Shown here in pieces: positions 17,963 through 29,532 of a stretch of 64,000 bases of DNA (positions are counted from its first letter, which is position 1; every line of letters starts with the position of its first letter). The stretch is from Pseudomonas viridiflava (GTDB lineage: Bacteria > Pseudomonadota > Gammaproteobacteria > Pseudomonadales > Pseudomonadaceae), in NCBI RefSeq assembly GCF_900582625.1, contig NZ_UTIQ01000084.1, forward strand, positions 744,001-808,000, written 5' to 3'. The notes under the pieces are model-generated. The model worked only from the letters and a program-made list of their open reading frames with translations, made no database searches and was not told the DNA's origin. The position numbers and the translations under genes are program-made.

Positions 17963-19330
17963 ATGACCAGCCCGATGAAAAACCCGCAGACGCGCGCATG
18001 GCAGGCGCTGAGCAACGACCATCACCTGGCGCCGTTCAGCGACTATAAACAGCTGAAAGAAGTGGGCCCGCGCATCATCACCCAGGCCGACGGCGTGTAC
18101 CTGTGGGACAGCGAAGGCAACAAGATTCTCGACGCCATGGCCGGCCTCTGGTGCGTGGCCATCGGCTACGGCCGCGACGAGCTGGCCGATGCAGCCGCCA
18201 AGCAAATGAAGCAGCTGCCGTTCTACAACACCTTCTTCATGACCGCGCACCCGCCGGTGCTGGAACTGGCGAAAACCATCGCCGAGCTGGCGCCGCCGCA
18301 CATGAATCACGTGTTCTTTACCGGCTCGGGTTCCGAAGGTAACGACACCATGCTGCGTATGGTCCGTCACTACTGGCAGGTGAAGGGCAAGCCGCAGAAG
18401 AAAGTCATCATCGGTCGCGTCAACGGCTATCACGGTTCCACCGTGGCCGGCGCCGCGTTGGGCGGTATGCAAGGCATGCACGAGCAGGGCGGCATGCTGC
18501 CGGACATCGTGCACATCCCGCAGCCGTACTGGTTCGGCGAAGGCGGTGACATGAGCCCGGCCGAGTTCGGCATCTGGGCCGCCGAGCAACTGGAAAAGAA
18601 AATTCTCGAAGTCGGCGAAGACAAGGTGGCGGCGTTTATCGCCGAGCCGATTCAAGGTGCCGGCGGCGTGATTATTCCGCCCGAAACCTACTGGCCGAAG
18701 GTGCGCGAAATTCTCGCCAAGTACGACATCCTGTTCGCCGCTGACGAAGTGATCTGTGGCTTCGGCCGCACCGGCGAATGGTTCGGCAGCGATTACTACG
18801 GCAACACGCCAGACCTGATGACCATCGCCAAGGGCCTGACCTCCGGTTACATCCCCATGGGCGGCCTGATTGTCAGCGACAAGGTGGCGCAAGTGATCAA
18901 CGAGGGTGGCGATTTCAACCACGGCTTCACCTATTCCGGGCACCCGGTGGCAGCCGCCGTGGCGCTGGAAAACCTGCGGATCATTCGCGAAGAAAAGATT
19001 CTGGAGAAGGTGCGCGCCGAAACGGCACCGTATTTGCAGAAGCGTTTACGTGAGCTGGCGGATCACCCGCTGGTGGGTGAAGTGCGCGGTCTTGGCATGC
19101 TCGGCGCAATCGAGTTGGTGAAGAACAAAAAGACCCGCGAGCGGTTCGAGGGTAAGGGCGTGGGCATGATCTGCCGCGGCCATTGCTTCAACAACGGTCT
19201 GATCATGCGCGCTGTGGGCGACACCATGATCATTGCGCCACCGCTGGTAATCAGCAAAGACGAAATCGATGAGCTGGTGACCAAGGCACGTAAGTGCCTG
19301 GATCTGACCGCCAGTGCAGTACTCGGCTAA
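17963..19330 (+). CDS. spuC: Polyamine:pyruvate aminotransferase SpuC
   Basis: PLP-dependent class III transaminase moving an amino group from putrescine, cadaverine or related amines to pyruvate. 455 aa; FTGSGSEGNDTMLRMVRHYW, FAADEVICGFGRTGEWFG and the PLP lysine in TIAKGLTSGYIPMGG are intact. ATG at 17963 has GAGG upstream. In P. aeruginosa the equivalent supports putrescine catabolism. Next are the transporter genes. Confidence 0.95.
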   Translation: MTSPMKNPQTRAWQALSNDHHLAPFSDYKQLKEVGPRIITQADGVYLWDSEGNKILDAMAGLWCVAIGYGRDELADAAAKQMKQLPFYNTFFMTAHPPVLELAKTIAELAPPHMNHVFFTGSGSEGNDTMLRMVRHYWQVKGKPQKKVIIGRVNGYHGSTVAGAALGGMQGMHEQGGMLPDIVHIPQPYWFGEGGDMSPAEFGIWAAEQLEKKILEVGEDKVAAFIAEPIQGAGGVIIPPETYWPKVREILAKYDILFAADEVICGFGRTGEWFGSDYYGNTPDLMTIAKGLTSGYIPMGGLIVSDKVAQVINEGGDFNHGFTYSGHPVAAAVALENLRIIREEKILEKVRAETAPYLQKRLRELADHPLVGEVRGLGMLGAIELVKNKKTRERFEGKGVGMICRGHCFNNGLIMRAVGDTMIIAPPLVISKDEIDELVTKARKCLDLTASAVLG

Positions 19331-19457
19331 GCAGTAAATGGGCAGGCACGTTCGGGGCGAAATTTCGCTTCGAGTGCGCCGAAAAGTTGTAAACCCGCGC
19401 TGGTCCTTGCCAGACTGCACGGTGCGTTGGCCAGGCTCACCGAAGGGTGGCCGCCAA

Positions 19458-19478
19458 GGGAGCGGATGCAACGCTCCC
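19458..19478 (+). other. Stem-loop upstream of spuD
   Basis: GGGAGCG-N7-CGCTCCC, about 50 bp before spuD, in the 198-bp gap after spuC. No U run. Possibly a 5'-leader or RNA-stability element. Confidence 0.5.
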
Positions 19479-19504
19479 CTGAGCAAACGCCACTGTTCGG
19501 ATAA

Positions 19505-20626
<1,122 letters not shown>

Positions 20627-20634
20627 GCGAACCA

Positions 20635-20670
20635 ACACCTCTGGCGGTGACAACAAACCGCTGGAGGTGT
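20635..20670 (+). other. Long stem-loop between spuD and spuE
   Basis: ACACCTCTGGCGGT pairs over 14 positions (two G-U) with ACCGCTGGAGGTGT around an 8-nt loop, 8 bp past the spuD stop. No U tract follows, so more likely a 3'-end-stabilising/processing hairpin than a terminator. Confidence 0.65.
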
Positions 20671-20865
20671 GTCCGGAACCTGGGCGTCGACGAGGCCCAC
20701 GGTTCTTCTGAAGATGTATTGCTCAGTAGTTGAAGTGCCGGGCTCTCAGCAGTGGCGTTTACAGTTTTTTGCGCCCCGCGATTGCCGTTTTGCCACCTGC
20801 TCACCGTACAAACGGCGCAGATGCGGTAACCCAACTGGCCACCGTTGATGGTCATATTGATCTAA

Positions 20866-21978
<1,113 letters not shown>

Positions 21979-22026
21979 CGACTGAACACATAACGAGTGA
22001 AGCGCCTGGCGCTAATAACCCAGTAA

Positions 22027-22082
22027 TCACCTGACAGCAGTCGGGTGACGATGAAAAAAGGCCGGTCCGTAGTGGGCTGGCC
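22027..22082 (+). other. Two stem-loops upstream of spuF
   Basis: TCACCTGA / TCGGGTGA (22027-22048) and GGCCGGTCC / TGGGCTGGCC (22060-22082), in the 130-bp spuE-spuF gap. Neither has a U run. They may separate levels of binding proteins from the membrane components. Confidence 0.5.
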
Positions 22083-22108
22083 CTCAAAATAAAGTTGGGA
22101 GTTTTGTA

Positions 22109-23251
22109 ATGGCAGTTGCCTCCGGCGCCTACAAGAAAGCCCTCGAGGGCGACCAGAAACCTAAAGAGGTTTTGGTCAAAATCGATCGGGTGACCAAGAA
22201 GTTCGACGAGACGATTGCAGTGGACGATGTGTCCCTGACAATCAACAAGGGCGAGATTTTCGCCCTGCTCGGCGGCTCAGGATCGGGTAAATCCACCTTG
22301 CTGCGGATGCTGGCAGGCTTTGAACGCCCAACCGAGGGACGGATTTTCCTCGACGGCCAAGACATCACCGATATGCCGCCCTACGAGCGGCCGATCAACA
22401 TGATGTTCCAGTCTTACGCGCTGTTCCCGCACATGACCGTGGCGCAGAACATCGCCTTCGGCCTCAAGCAGGACCGCATGTCCAAGGCTGAAATCGACGA
22501 GCGCGTGAACGAGATGCTCAAGCTGGTGCACATGACCCAGTACGCCAAGCGCAAGCCGCATCAGCTCTCCGGTGGCCAGCGTCAGCGCGTGGCCCTGGCC
22601 CGTTCGCTGGCCAAGAGCCCGAAGCTGCTGCTGCTCGATGAGCCCATGGGCGCACTGGACAAAAAACTGCGTTCGCAAATGCAGCTCGAGCTGGTGGAAA
22701 TCATCGAACGCGTTGGCGTGACCTGCGTAATGGTGACCCACGACCAGGAAGAGGCCATGACCATGGCCGAACGCATTGCCATCATGCACCTGGGCTGGAT
22801 CGCGCAAATCGGCAGCCCCATCGACATCTATGAAACGCCCACCAGCCGCATGGTGTGCGAGTTCATCGGCAACGTGAACCTGTTCGAAGGCCACGTGGTG
22901 GAAGACATGGAAGGCCACGCCCTGATCGCCAGCCCGGATCTGGAGCGCGCCATCTACGTCGGCCACGGGGTAACCACCTCCGTACAAGACAAACAAATCA
23001 CCTACGCCATCCGTCCCGAGAAGCTGTTGGTCACCACCGAAATGCCGACCTGCGAATACAACTGGTCGCGCGGCAAAGTGCATGACATCGCCTACCTGGG
23101 CGGCCACTCGGTGTTCTACGTCGAGCTGCCGAGCGGCAAGATCGTGCAATCGTTCGTGGCCAACGCGGAACGCCGCGGCGCCCGTCCAACCTGGGGCGAC
23201 GAGGTGTACGTCTGGTGGGAAGACGATAGCGGGGTCGCGTTACGCTCATGA
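22109..23251 (+). CDS. spuF: Polyamine ABC transporter ATPase SpuF (PotG-like)
   Basis: 380-aa ATPase. Walker A GGSGSGKST, signature LSGGQRQRVALARSL, Walker B LLLLDEPMGALDKKL, switch [11 protein letters not shown]; a C-terminal TOBE-type regulatory domain follows (about 290-380). Overlaps spuG by four bases. Confidence 0.95.
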   Translation: MAVASGAYKKALEGDQKPKEVLVKIDRVTKKFDETIAVDDVSLTINKGEIFALLGGSGSGKSTLLRMLAGFERPTEGRIFLDGQDITDMPPYERPINMMFQSYALFPHMTVAQNIAFGLKQDRMSKAEIDERVNEMLKLVHMTQYAKRKPHQLSGGQRQRVALARSLAKSPKLLLLDEPMGALDKKLRSQMQLELVEIIERVGVTCVMVTHDQEEAMTMAERIAIMHLGWIAQIGSPIDIYETPTSRMVCEFIGNVNLFEGHVVEDMEGHALIASPDLERAIYVGHGVTTSVQDKQITYAIRPEKLLVTTEMPTCEYNWSRGKVHDIAYLGGHSVFYVELPSGKIVQSFVANAERRGARPTWGDEVYVWWEDDSGVALRS

Positions 23252-24156
23252 AAAGTCGAAAACTAAAAGCGCTGATGCCGACCGGCAGACACGCTGTCAT
23301 TGGCGTGCCGTTCCTGTGGCTGTTTCTGTTCTTCATGCTGCCGTTCTTCATCGTTCTGAAGATCAGCTTCGCTGAAGCCGACGTCGCCATTCCGCCGTAC
23401 ACCGAGATCTACTCCTTCGTGGAGCAGAAGCTGCAGGTGATCCTCAACCTGGGCAACTACGTGATGCTCACCGAGGACGAGTTGTACATCTCGGCCTACC
23501 TCGGCTCGTTGAAGATGGCCTTCATCAGCACCGTGCTCTGCCTGGTAATCGGTTTTCCGATGGCCTACGGCATTGCCCGCGCCAACAAGGACACGCAAAC
23601 CGTTTTGCTGCTGTTGATCATGATGCCGACCTGGACGGCCATCCTGATCCGCGTGTACGCCTGGATGGGCATTCTCAGCAACAACGGCCTGCTTAACGCG
23701 GCGTTGATGGGCATGGGGCTGATTAACGAGCCGCTGCAAATCCTCAACACCAACCTGGCGGTGTACATCGGCGTCGTTTACTCGTACCTGCCGTTCATGG
23801 TGCTGCCGCTGTTCGCCAACCTGGTGAAGCACGACCTGTCGTTGCTGGAAGCTGCCTCGGACCTGGGCTCAACCAACCTCAACAACTTCTGGAAAATCAC
23901 CGTGCCGCTGGCCAAGAACGGCATCATCGCCGGCTGCATGCTGGTGTTCATTCCGGTAGTGGGTGAGTTCGTGATTCCAGAGCTGTTGGGCGGTCCGGAA
24001 ACGCTGATGATCGGCAAGGTGTTGTGGCAAGAGTTCTTCAACAACCGCGACTGGCCGGTGGCCTCTGCCCTGGCGGTGGTGATGCTGGCGATCCTGATCG
24101 TGCCGATCATTCTGTTCAACCGTAGCCAAGCCAAAGAACTGGAGGGCAAAGCATGA
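23248..24156 (+). CDS. spuG: Polyamine ABC transporter permease SpuG (PotH-like)
   Basis: 302 aa with about six membrane segments, starting FLWLFLFFMLPFFIVLKISF. The EAA loop is EAASDLGSTNLNNFWKITVP. Coupled to spuF (ATGA overlap) and to spuH (four-base overlap). Confidence 0.95.
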   Translation: MKSRKLKALMPTGRHAVIGVPFLWLFLFFMLPFFIVLKISFAEADVAIPPYTEIYSFVEQKLQVILNLGNYVMLTEDELYISAYLGSLKMAFISTVLCLVIGFPMAYGIARANKDTQTVLLLLIMMPTWTAILIRVYAWMGILSNNGLLNAALMGMGLINEPLQILNTNLAVYIGVVYSYLPFMVLPLFANLVKHDLSLLEAASDLGSTNLNNFWKITVPLAKNGIIAGCMLVFIPVVGEFVIPELLGGPETLMIGKVLWQEFFNNRDWPVASALAVVMLAILIVPIILFNRSQAKELEGKA

Positions 24157-25052
24157 AGCGCTTCAGTTTCTCGAACATCATGTTGGTGATGGGCCTGTTG
24201 TTCATCTACATGCCTATGGTGATTCTGGTCATCTACTCCTTCAACGCCTCCAAGCTGGTGACGGTGTGGGGCGGCTGGTCGGTGAAGTGGTACGTCGGTT
24301 TGCTCGACAACACCCAACTGATGAACTCCGTGGGCCGCTCGCTGGAAATCGCTTTCTACACCGCGATTTCGGCAGTGGTGCTCGGCACCCTGGCGGCATT
24401 CGTGCTGACCCGTATCACCCGCTTCAAGGGTCGCACCTTGTTCGGTGGTCTGGTCACCGCGCCGCTGGTAATGCCCGAGGTGATCACCGGTCTGTCGCTG
24501 TTGCTGCTGTTCGTAGCCATGGCGCAGATGATCGGTTGGCCACAAGAGCGCGGCATTCTGACCATCTGGATCGCCCACACCACCTTCTGCGCCTCGTACG
24601 TGGCGGTCGTGGTATCGGCGCGCTTGCGTGAGCTGGACATGTCCATCGAAGAGGCGGCCATGGACCTGGGCGCCAGACCGTGGAAAGTGTTCATGCTGAT
24701 CACCATCCCCATGATCGCGCCATCGCTGGCAGCGGGCGGCATGATGTCGTTCGCCCTGTCGCTGGATGACCTGGTACTGGCCAGCTTCGTATCGGGCCCG
24801 GGTTCCACCACCCTGCCGATGGAAGTGTTCTCCGCCGTGCGTCTGGGCGTGAAGCCAGAGATCAACGCCGTAGCCAGCTTGATTCTGCTGGTGGTGTCGA
24901 TGTTCACCTTCCTGGTCTGGTTCTTCAGCCGCAAGGCCGAGAAGCGTCGCCTGAAAGCGATTCAGCAGGCCATGGACGAGACCACCGGTGCGGCCAATGC
25001 GGCCGGGCCGGATAGTCGTCGGGATCCGTCGCAGAACCATGCGACTGCTTGA
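24153..25052 (+). CDS. spuH: Polyamine ABC transporter permease SpuH (PotI-like)
   Basis: 299 aa, six membrane segments; EAA loop EEAAMDLGARPWKVFMLITI. The last ~25 residues are hydrophilic. Final gene of the spu block, followed by a terminator. Confidence 0.95.
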   Translation: MKRFSFSNIMLVMGLLFIYMPMVILVIYSFNASKLVTVWGGWSVKWYVGLLDNTQLMNSVGRSLEIAFYTAISAVVLGTLAAFVLTRITRFKGRTLFGGLVTAPLVMPEVITGLSLLLLFVAMAQMIGWPQERGILTIWIAHTTFCASYVAVVVSARLRELDMSIEEAAMDLGARPWKVFMLITIPMIAPSLAAGGMMSFALSLDDLVLASFVSGPGSTTLPMEVFSAVRLGVKPEINAVASLILLVVSMFTFLVWFFSRKAEKRRLKAIQQAMDETTGAANAAGPDSRRDPSQNHATA

Positions 25053-25065
25053 TTGGTTGGTTGTG

Positions 25066-25092
25066 AAAAACGCCCTTCGGGGCGTTTTTTTA
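25066..25092 (+). terminator. Terminator of the spu operon
   Basis: AAACGCCC-TTCG-GGGCGTTTTTTT, a UUCG tetraloop hairpin with a T run, 14 bp past spuH. Confidence 0.95.
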
Positions 25093-25116
25093 TTGAGCTA
25101 GAAATAGGCGTTGGCT

Positions 25117-25234
25117 CGGCCCTCACCCCTAGCCCCTCTCCCGCAAGCGGGAGAGGGGAACTCAATCACCGATTTAGCCTATTACGCGGTTAAGCCCCCT
25201 CGCCCGCTTGCGGGAGAGGGCGGGGGGTGAGGGC
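25117..25234. repeat. CCCTCTCCC/GGGAGAGGG intergenic repeat
   Basis: Second copy of the family at 2727: two hairpins (CCCTCTCCCGC-AA-GCGGGAGAGGG and CCGCTTGCGG-containing) inside outer arms GGCCCTCACCCC / GGGGTGAGGGCC. Lies between the convergent spu operon and hacB. Confidence 0.8.
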
Positions 25235-25260
25235 CAGCCCCAACGCAAAACCCACGCCCA

Positions 25261-25290
25261 TAAAAAAAGCCCCGCATCTGCGGGGCTTTT
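25261..25290 (-). terminator. Terminator of hacB
   Basis: AAAAGCCCCGC / GCGGGGCTTTT stem with a 3- to 4-nt loop and an A run on the + strand side, giving a U tail for the minus-strand gene. Confidence 0.9.
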
Positions 25291-25305
25291 GCCTTCCAGT
25301 CTTAG

Positions 25306-27690
25306 CTACTTAGCCGGCACCAACTTCAACGTCCCTTTGGTATTGGCCGCCACTTCCGACTCTTCAAAATGCTGCGGCACATACCCGCCCTGAATGTAGG
25401 TTTGCGCCTGGTCGGAATAGTGCGCATCAAACGCCACGCCGCTTTGCCCAACCGGGTTAATGCCCAGGCTGTGCGCCGCATCGCCAAAGTCGATCAGGCG
25501 ACGGGTCGAAGGCCCATACACCACGCCCCACGGCGCCGGGCTGACCGGCGCGGTGAGGTTGTTGGGCACTTCGTGGCTGCCGGGTGCGGCGAACGGGCCG
25601 ACGTTGAAGAGTTTGTCCAACGGCTTCTGCGCGCCCAGCGGGTGACCGTGGGTGAGGGTGTGCAGCTTGCCCCATTGCCAGGCTTTCGAGTCGTCGCCAG
25701 CGGTGGCTTTCAAATGCGCGATGCTCGCCTGCCAGGCCGCTTTTACGGTGTCGGCGCGGGTTTCTTTGGCTGGCGTGGTGCGGTTGTCCCACCACGGCGA
25801 ATGCTCGTCGGCCGCCAGCAGCGGCAACGCCACGTCGAAGGAGCGGGTGGCCAGCAGGTTGGTGAAGAAGGCATCGCCCAACTCGTCGCGCATGGCAGCG
25901 TCTGCCAATTGGTAAATGAGCTGGTTGAAGATCGTCGCGCTCACTGAGTCCAGCGGGTAGTCGCCTTTCCAGGTGCTCAACTGCTCCAGCAGAGGAATTT
26001 CCTTGGGGTCGGTGACCACGGTGCGCAACACCGGCAGCAGCGGTTGAAGCACGCGGTTGCCGTAGTCGGTGCCGGTGTCCAGTTGCAGCGCCTGGCTGTT
26101 TTCCAGATTCCACTTCACGCTGTTGTCGGCCAGGTGCGCGTTGAGGCGCGCGCCACGGTCGGCCAGGTTGTAATAGCCCGGCACTTCCATGCCGGTGGGC
26201 GATACCGGCTGGAAGTTGGCCGAGACGATGTAACCGCGCGCCGGGTTTTCTTCCTGCGGGTTGGCGCTAAAGGGGTAGAAGCCGTTTTTATCCGCCTCGT
26301 GGGTGCTGCCGTCGAGGATAAACGTCGGGTTCACGCCTTCGGGGCGGATGGGCAGTTGTGCGGCGGCCCACCAGCCGATGTCGCCTTTGGCGTTGGCCCA
26401 CACCAGGTTCAGGCCCGGCGACTGAATTTTCGCCCCGGCGCTGCGCATTTTTTCCACGGTGTTGGCGCGGTTCAGCTCGTAGAAACCTTGCAGCACCGGG
26501 TTCTCGGTTTCCAGGAATGCCCACCACATGGCAATCGGCGTTTTGCCGGCTGAGGCGCCCAGGGCGTCGTTGATGATCGGGCCGTGGGGCGACTGGCGCA
26601 GGGTGAGTTTGACCGGCGCCGCGTCCTTGACCTTGATCTCTTCTTCGCGGGTTTGCAGGTCGGCCCACTGGCCGTTCACCCACACTTGATTGGGGTTCTC
26701 CGGGTTGACCTTCTCGGCGATCAGATCCAGGTCATCGTTCTGGAACATGGTCAGGCTCCAGCCGAATTCCATGTTGTGGCCCAGCGAGGCGAACGGGTTC
26801 AGCGCCTGGTGATGGCCGTACAGCTCAAAGCCCGGGGCCGACAGCTGCGCTTCGTACCACACCGCCGGCACGGCGAAGCGAATATGCGGGTCGCCGGCCA
26901 GCAGCGGTTTGCCGCTTTGCGTGCGGCTGCCTGAAATGGTCCAGGCGTTGCTGCCTTCAAACTGCGGCAGGCCGGCATCCACCAGGGCGTCGTGGCTGAG
27001 GCGGGCGATGGCGTTGAGGTCTTGCCAGTCGTTGCTCGCCAGTGCGGCCTGGCCGATGGCGCCTTGCGGTTTCCAGTTCAGGTCGAAAATTTTCAGATAG
27101 TCCGGGCCCAGCTCATCGCGCACATAGGTGAGCACCGGTTCGGTCCGGAACGCAGCGGCGAAGCTGTAGGCCATGTAGCCGGCGACGCTCAAGGTGTCTT
27201 CGGGTGTAAACGGCCGGGGCTGGATGCCCAGCAGGTCGAACTCGATGGGTTTCGGGTGGCTGGCCTGGAACTGGTTGACGCCATCCAGGTACGCCTCCAG
27301 CCCTTTGAAAGCCGGCGTGTTGTGGTCGAGCTTGGGCACATAGGCGTCGGCGTGTTCGCGCAGGCGCAGGGTGCGGAACAGGCGGTCGGTGTCCACCAAC
27401 TTGGCGCCGAGCACTTCGGCCAGTTCGCCACGGGCCAGGCGACGCAACATTTCCATCTGGAACAAACGGTCCTGGGCATGCACGTAACCCAGGGCGCGGT
27501 ACATGTCGGCCTCGTTCTGCGCCTTGATATGGGGAACGCCGCGCTCGTCGTAGCGCACGCTGACCGCGCCATCCAGGTGCGCCAGTTGTACCTGGCCATC
27601 GCGCATCGGCTGTTTACTGTGGATGTACCAGGTGGCGCCAGCAGCAACGGCGGCTACCACCACGGCAAGGGCGGTCAGGGTGCGTTTCAT
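25306..27690 (-). CDS. hacB: Penicillin-acylase-family acyl-homoserine-lactone acylase (HacB/QuiP type)
   Basis: Ntn hydrolase exported to the periplasm; expected to cleave the amide of long-chain acyl-homoserine lactones. 794 aa from the ATG at 27690, with signal/anchor MKRTLTALAVVVAAVAAGAT. The autocatalytic cleavage site is EGSNAWTISGSR with the nucleophilic Ser at residue 247; ALGYVHAQDRLFQMEMLRR near residue 66 is the alpha-subunit signature. The name rests on synteny with PAO1 HacB (PA0305) next to spu; QuiP would be the alternative. Divergent from an AraC regulator gene. AHL substrate is inferred. Confidence 0.82.
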   Translation of the reverse strand: MKRTLTALAVVVAAVAAGATWYIHSKQPMRDGQVQLAHLDGAVSVRYDERGVPHIKAQNEADMYRALGYVHAQDRLFQMEMLRRLARGELAEVLGAKLVDTDRLFRTLRLREHADAYVPKLDHNTPAFKGLEAYLDGVNQFQASHPKPIEFDLLGIQPRPFTPEDTLSVAGYMAYSFAAAFRTEPVLTYVRDELGPDYLKIFDLNWKPQGAIGQAALASNDWQDLNAIARLSHDALVDAGLPQFEGSNAWTISGSRTQSGKPLLAGDPHIRFAVPAVWYEAQLSAPGFELYGHHQALNPFASLGHNMEFGWSLTMFQNDDLDLIAEKVNPENPNQVWVNGQWADLQTREEEIKVKDAAPVKLTLRQSPHGPIINDALGASAGKTPIAMWWAFLETENPVLQGFYELNRANTVEKMRSAGAKIQSPGLNLVWANAKGDIGWWAAAQLPIRPEGVNPTFILDGSTHEADKNGFYPFSANPQEENPARGYIVSANFQPVSPTGMEVPGYYNLADRGARLNAHLADNSVKWNLENSQALQLDTGTDYGNRVLQPLLPVLRTVVTDPKEIPLLEQLSTWKGDYPLDSVSATIFNQLIYQLADAAMRDELGDAFFTNLLATRSFDVALPLLAADEHSPWWDNRTTPAKETRADTVKAAWQASIAHLKATAGDDSKAWQWGKLHTLTHGHPLGAQKPLDKLFNVGPFAAPGSHEVPNNLTAPVSPAPWGVVYGPSTRRLIDFGDAAHSLGINPVGQSGVAFDAHYSDQAQTYIQGGYVPQHFEESEVAANTKGTLKLVPAK

Positions 27691-27827
27691 TGTCGAGTCC
27701 TTATTGTTATGCGCAGCGACGGCGGGGCGCGCGTGCTGCATTTTGCGCAGCGTGTTGGGTGGCCGGCATTGACCAAACATTCGAACAGTGAAAATCTGCG
27801 GTCAATTCGCTTCTCGCCAGGCCGCCC

Positions 27828-28853
27828 ATGTCCACCACCCCTGCCGTGCTCACCCATTCGCCGACCATGCGCCGCCTGTTGTACGAAGGGCTGATGAGCC
27901 TGGGTTGGGACCCGACCGACACCTACCGCCGCGCTTATCAGGGCGTGCCCCTGGCGGCGCCGTCGGTGTCCGGGCGCGAGGAGCACGACAACGCGCCGCT
28001 GTTCTGGGAAGCCCTGCAAGACCTCACTGGCGATTGCGATATCGGTCTGCACCTCGCCGAAGTCATGAAGCCCCGGCCGTTGGACGTGGTCAGTTACCTG
28101 CTGCTGGCCAGCCGCGACTTACGCGAAGCGCTGCACTGCTTTGTGCGCTATCAGCACATCCTGTCCGGCGGTTTTGCCGCGCATTTCGAAGAGCACGGCG
28201 ACACCGCACGCCTGGTGCTGGACCTCAACTACCGAGGCTTTGGCTCGTTGCGCCAGCAGATCGAATGCTTGGCGCTGCTGCTGATCAAAATGCTCGGCAG
28301 CGTCACCGATGAAGAGTTTCGCGTGCTGGGCGTGGAGTTCCGTCATCCCGCGCCACGCCGGCTCAGTGAACACAAACGCCTGTTCGGCCTGACCCCCAAC
28401 TTTGGCCAGGCCCACGACGCGCTGCTGTTTTCCAGCAACCTGCTCAACCGCCCCTCGCGCAGCGCCAACCCTCGCCTGTTTGCCCTGCTTAGCCAGCAGG
28501 CTGAACTGGAATTGCAGGAACTGGGCGAGAACCAATTGCTCAACCGGGTGCGTTACTGGCTGCACGTGCATGTGGGCCAGCCGCTGTGCACCCTGCTCAA
28601 TTGCGCCGAAGCGCTGCACCTGAGCGCGGGCGCCTTGCAGCGCGCCTTGGCGCAGCAAAACAGCAGCTTTCGCGAGCTGCACGAAGAAGTCCGACGCCAG
28701 CACGCCATGCAACTGCTGGAAGCGGGCCAGCCGATTCGAGAAGTGGCGCGCGCCTGTGGCTTCGCCGAGTTGTCGCCGTTCTACCGCGCCTTTCGCCGCT
28801 GGCAGGGCATGACGCCGCAGGCGTATCAGCTCAGGGCGCAGCGGCCGGCGTAG
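27828..28853 (+). CDS. AraC-family transcriptional regulator
   Basis: 341 aa. N-terminal Arabinose_bd-type ligand domain (about 20-205) of the OruR/ArgR-like class, and a C-terminal two-HTH AraC domain (about 235-335; LHLSAGALQRALAQQNSSF, ACGFAELSPFYRAFRRWQG). Divergent from hacB across 137 bp, so it may control hacB or itself. Its 3' end overlaps the convergent DUF6436 gene by 23 bp. Confidence 0.85.
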   Translation: MSTTPAVLTHSPTMRRLLYEGLMSLGWDPTDTYRRAYQGVPLAAPSVSGREEHDNAPLFWEALQDLTGDCDIGLHLAEVMKPRPLDVVSYLLLASRDLREALHCFVRYQHILSGGFAAHFEEHGDTARLVLDLNYRGFGSLRQQIECLALLLIKMLGSVTDEEFRVLGVEFRHPAPRRLSEHKRLFGLTPNFGQAHDALLFSSNLLNRPSRSANPRLFALLSQQAELELQELGENQLLNRVRYWLHVHVGQPLCTLLNCAEALHLSAGALQRALAQQNSSFRELHEEVRRQHAMQLLEAGQPIREVARACGFAELSPFYRAFRRWQGMTPQAYQLRAQRPA

Positions 28854-29412
28854 CCCACTGACAGAAGCAGCCCACCGCCAGGGTGTGCGTGGCGTTTACG
28901 GCGCGGCCTTGGGCCAGTGCTTCCAGAATCGGCTCGATAAAGCTGTTGCTGGAGGTGCACGTGGCGCCTTCGCTGTAGGGGCCGAAGTAGGCGAGGTTGC
29001 CGTTTTTATCCCAGATACCCACCGCAGGGCTGGCCGGTAAATGTTCGGCGCCGGGGAAGGCGGTGAGCGGTTGCAGGGCGCTCAGCGTGTCTGGCAGTTG
29101 GCCGCTGCTGCCGGGTTTTTGCACGGCATAAAAGGCCACGCCTTGCGGCCCGAAGCGCGCCAGCAGCTCGGCCAGATGCTGCTGGTTGCCGACGTTGCAC
29201 GGGCAGGCGGGGTCCCAGAAATGCACGACGCGGATCGGCCCCGGCCCGGCCAATTGCGCGGGTAGTTGCAGCGGGTCGCCGGAGAACAGCGCCGTGGTTT
29301 CGGCAAACGGGCGAATGTAGCGCGCCTCATACCACCAGAAGGCGCTGAGCATGGCGCTCAGCCAGACAATGGCAAGCATGGTGGCGAGTACGGCTTTTCG
29401 GCTGGGGCGCAT
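28831..29412 (-). CDS. Thioredoxin-like membrane-anchored protein (DUF6436-like)
   Basis: 193 aa. An N-terminal membrane anchor (residues 8-28) precedes a thioredoxin-fold domain with the active-site-like motif WDPACPCN (CxC), then VGNQQHLAELLARFG. The N-terminal anchor orients the domain to the periplasm. Function unknown; possibly a thiol oxidoreductase or cytochrome-maturation-like factor. Overlaps the 3' end of the AraC gene. Confidence 0.7.
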   Translation of the reverse strand: MRPSRKAVLATMLAIVWLSAMLSAFWWYEARYIRPFAETTALFSGDPLQLPAQLAGPGPIRVVHFWDPACPCNVGNQQHLAELLARFGPQGVAFYAVQKPGSSGQLPDTLSALQPLTAFPGAEHLPASPAVGIWDKNGNLAYFGPYSEGATCTSSNSFIEPILEALAQGRAVNATHTLAVGCFCQWATPAAAP

Positions 29413-29532
29413 GGCAAATCGTTCGGTGGCGGGTTGCTAGCTTGCCACGGAAGGCTGCGGGGCTGAAACTTCCCAGCCGTTGCGGCGCCGTTTGGTTGGC
29501 CGCCCGTTTTCCTCGACATCCACGGATGCCCC

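Noticed and set aside
23778..25040. 420-codon minus-strand frame opposite spuG/spuH
   Set aside because: Low-complexity His/Gln/Arg composition typical of antisense frames of membrane genes; shadow.
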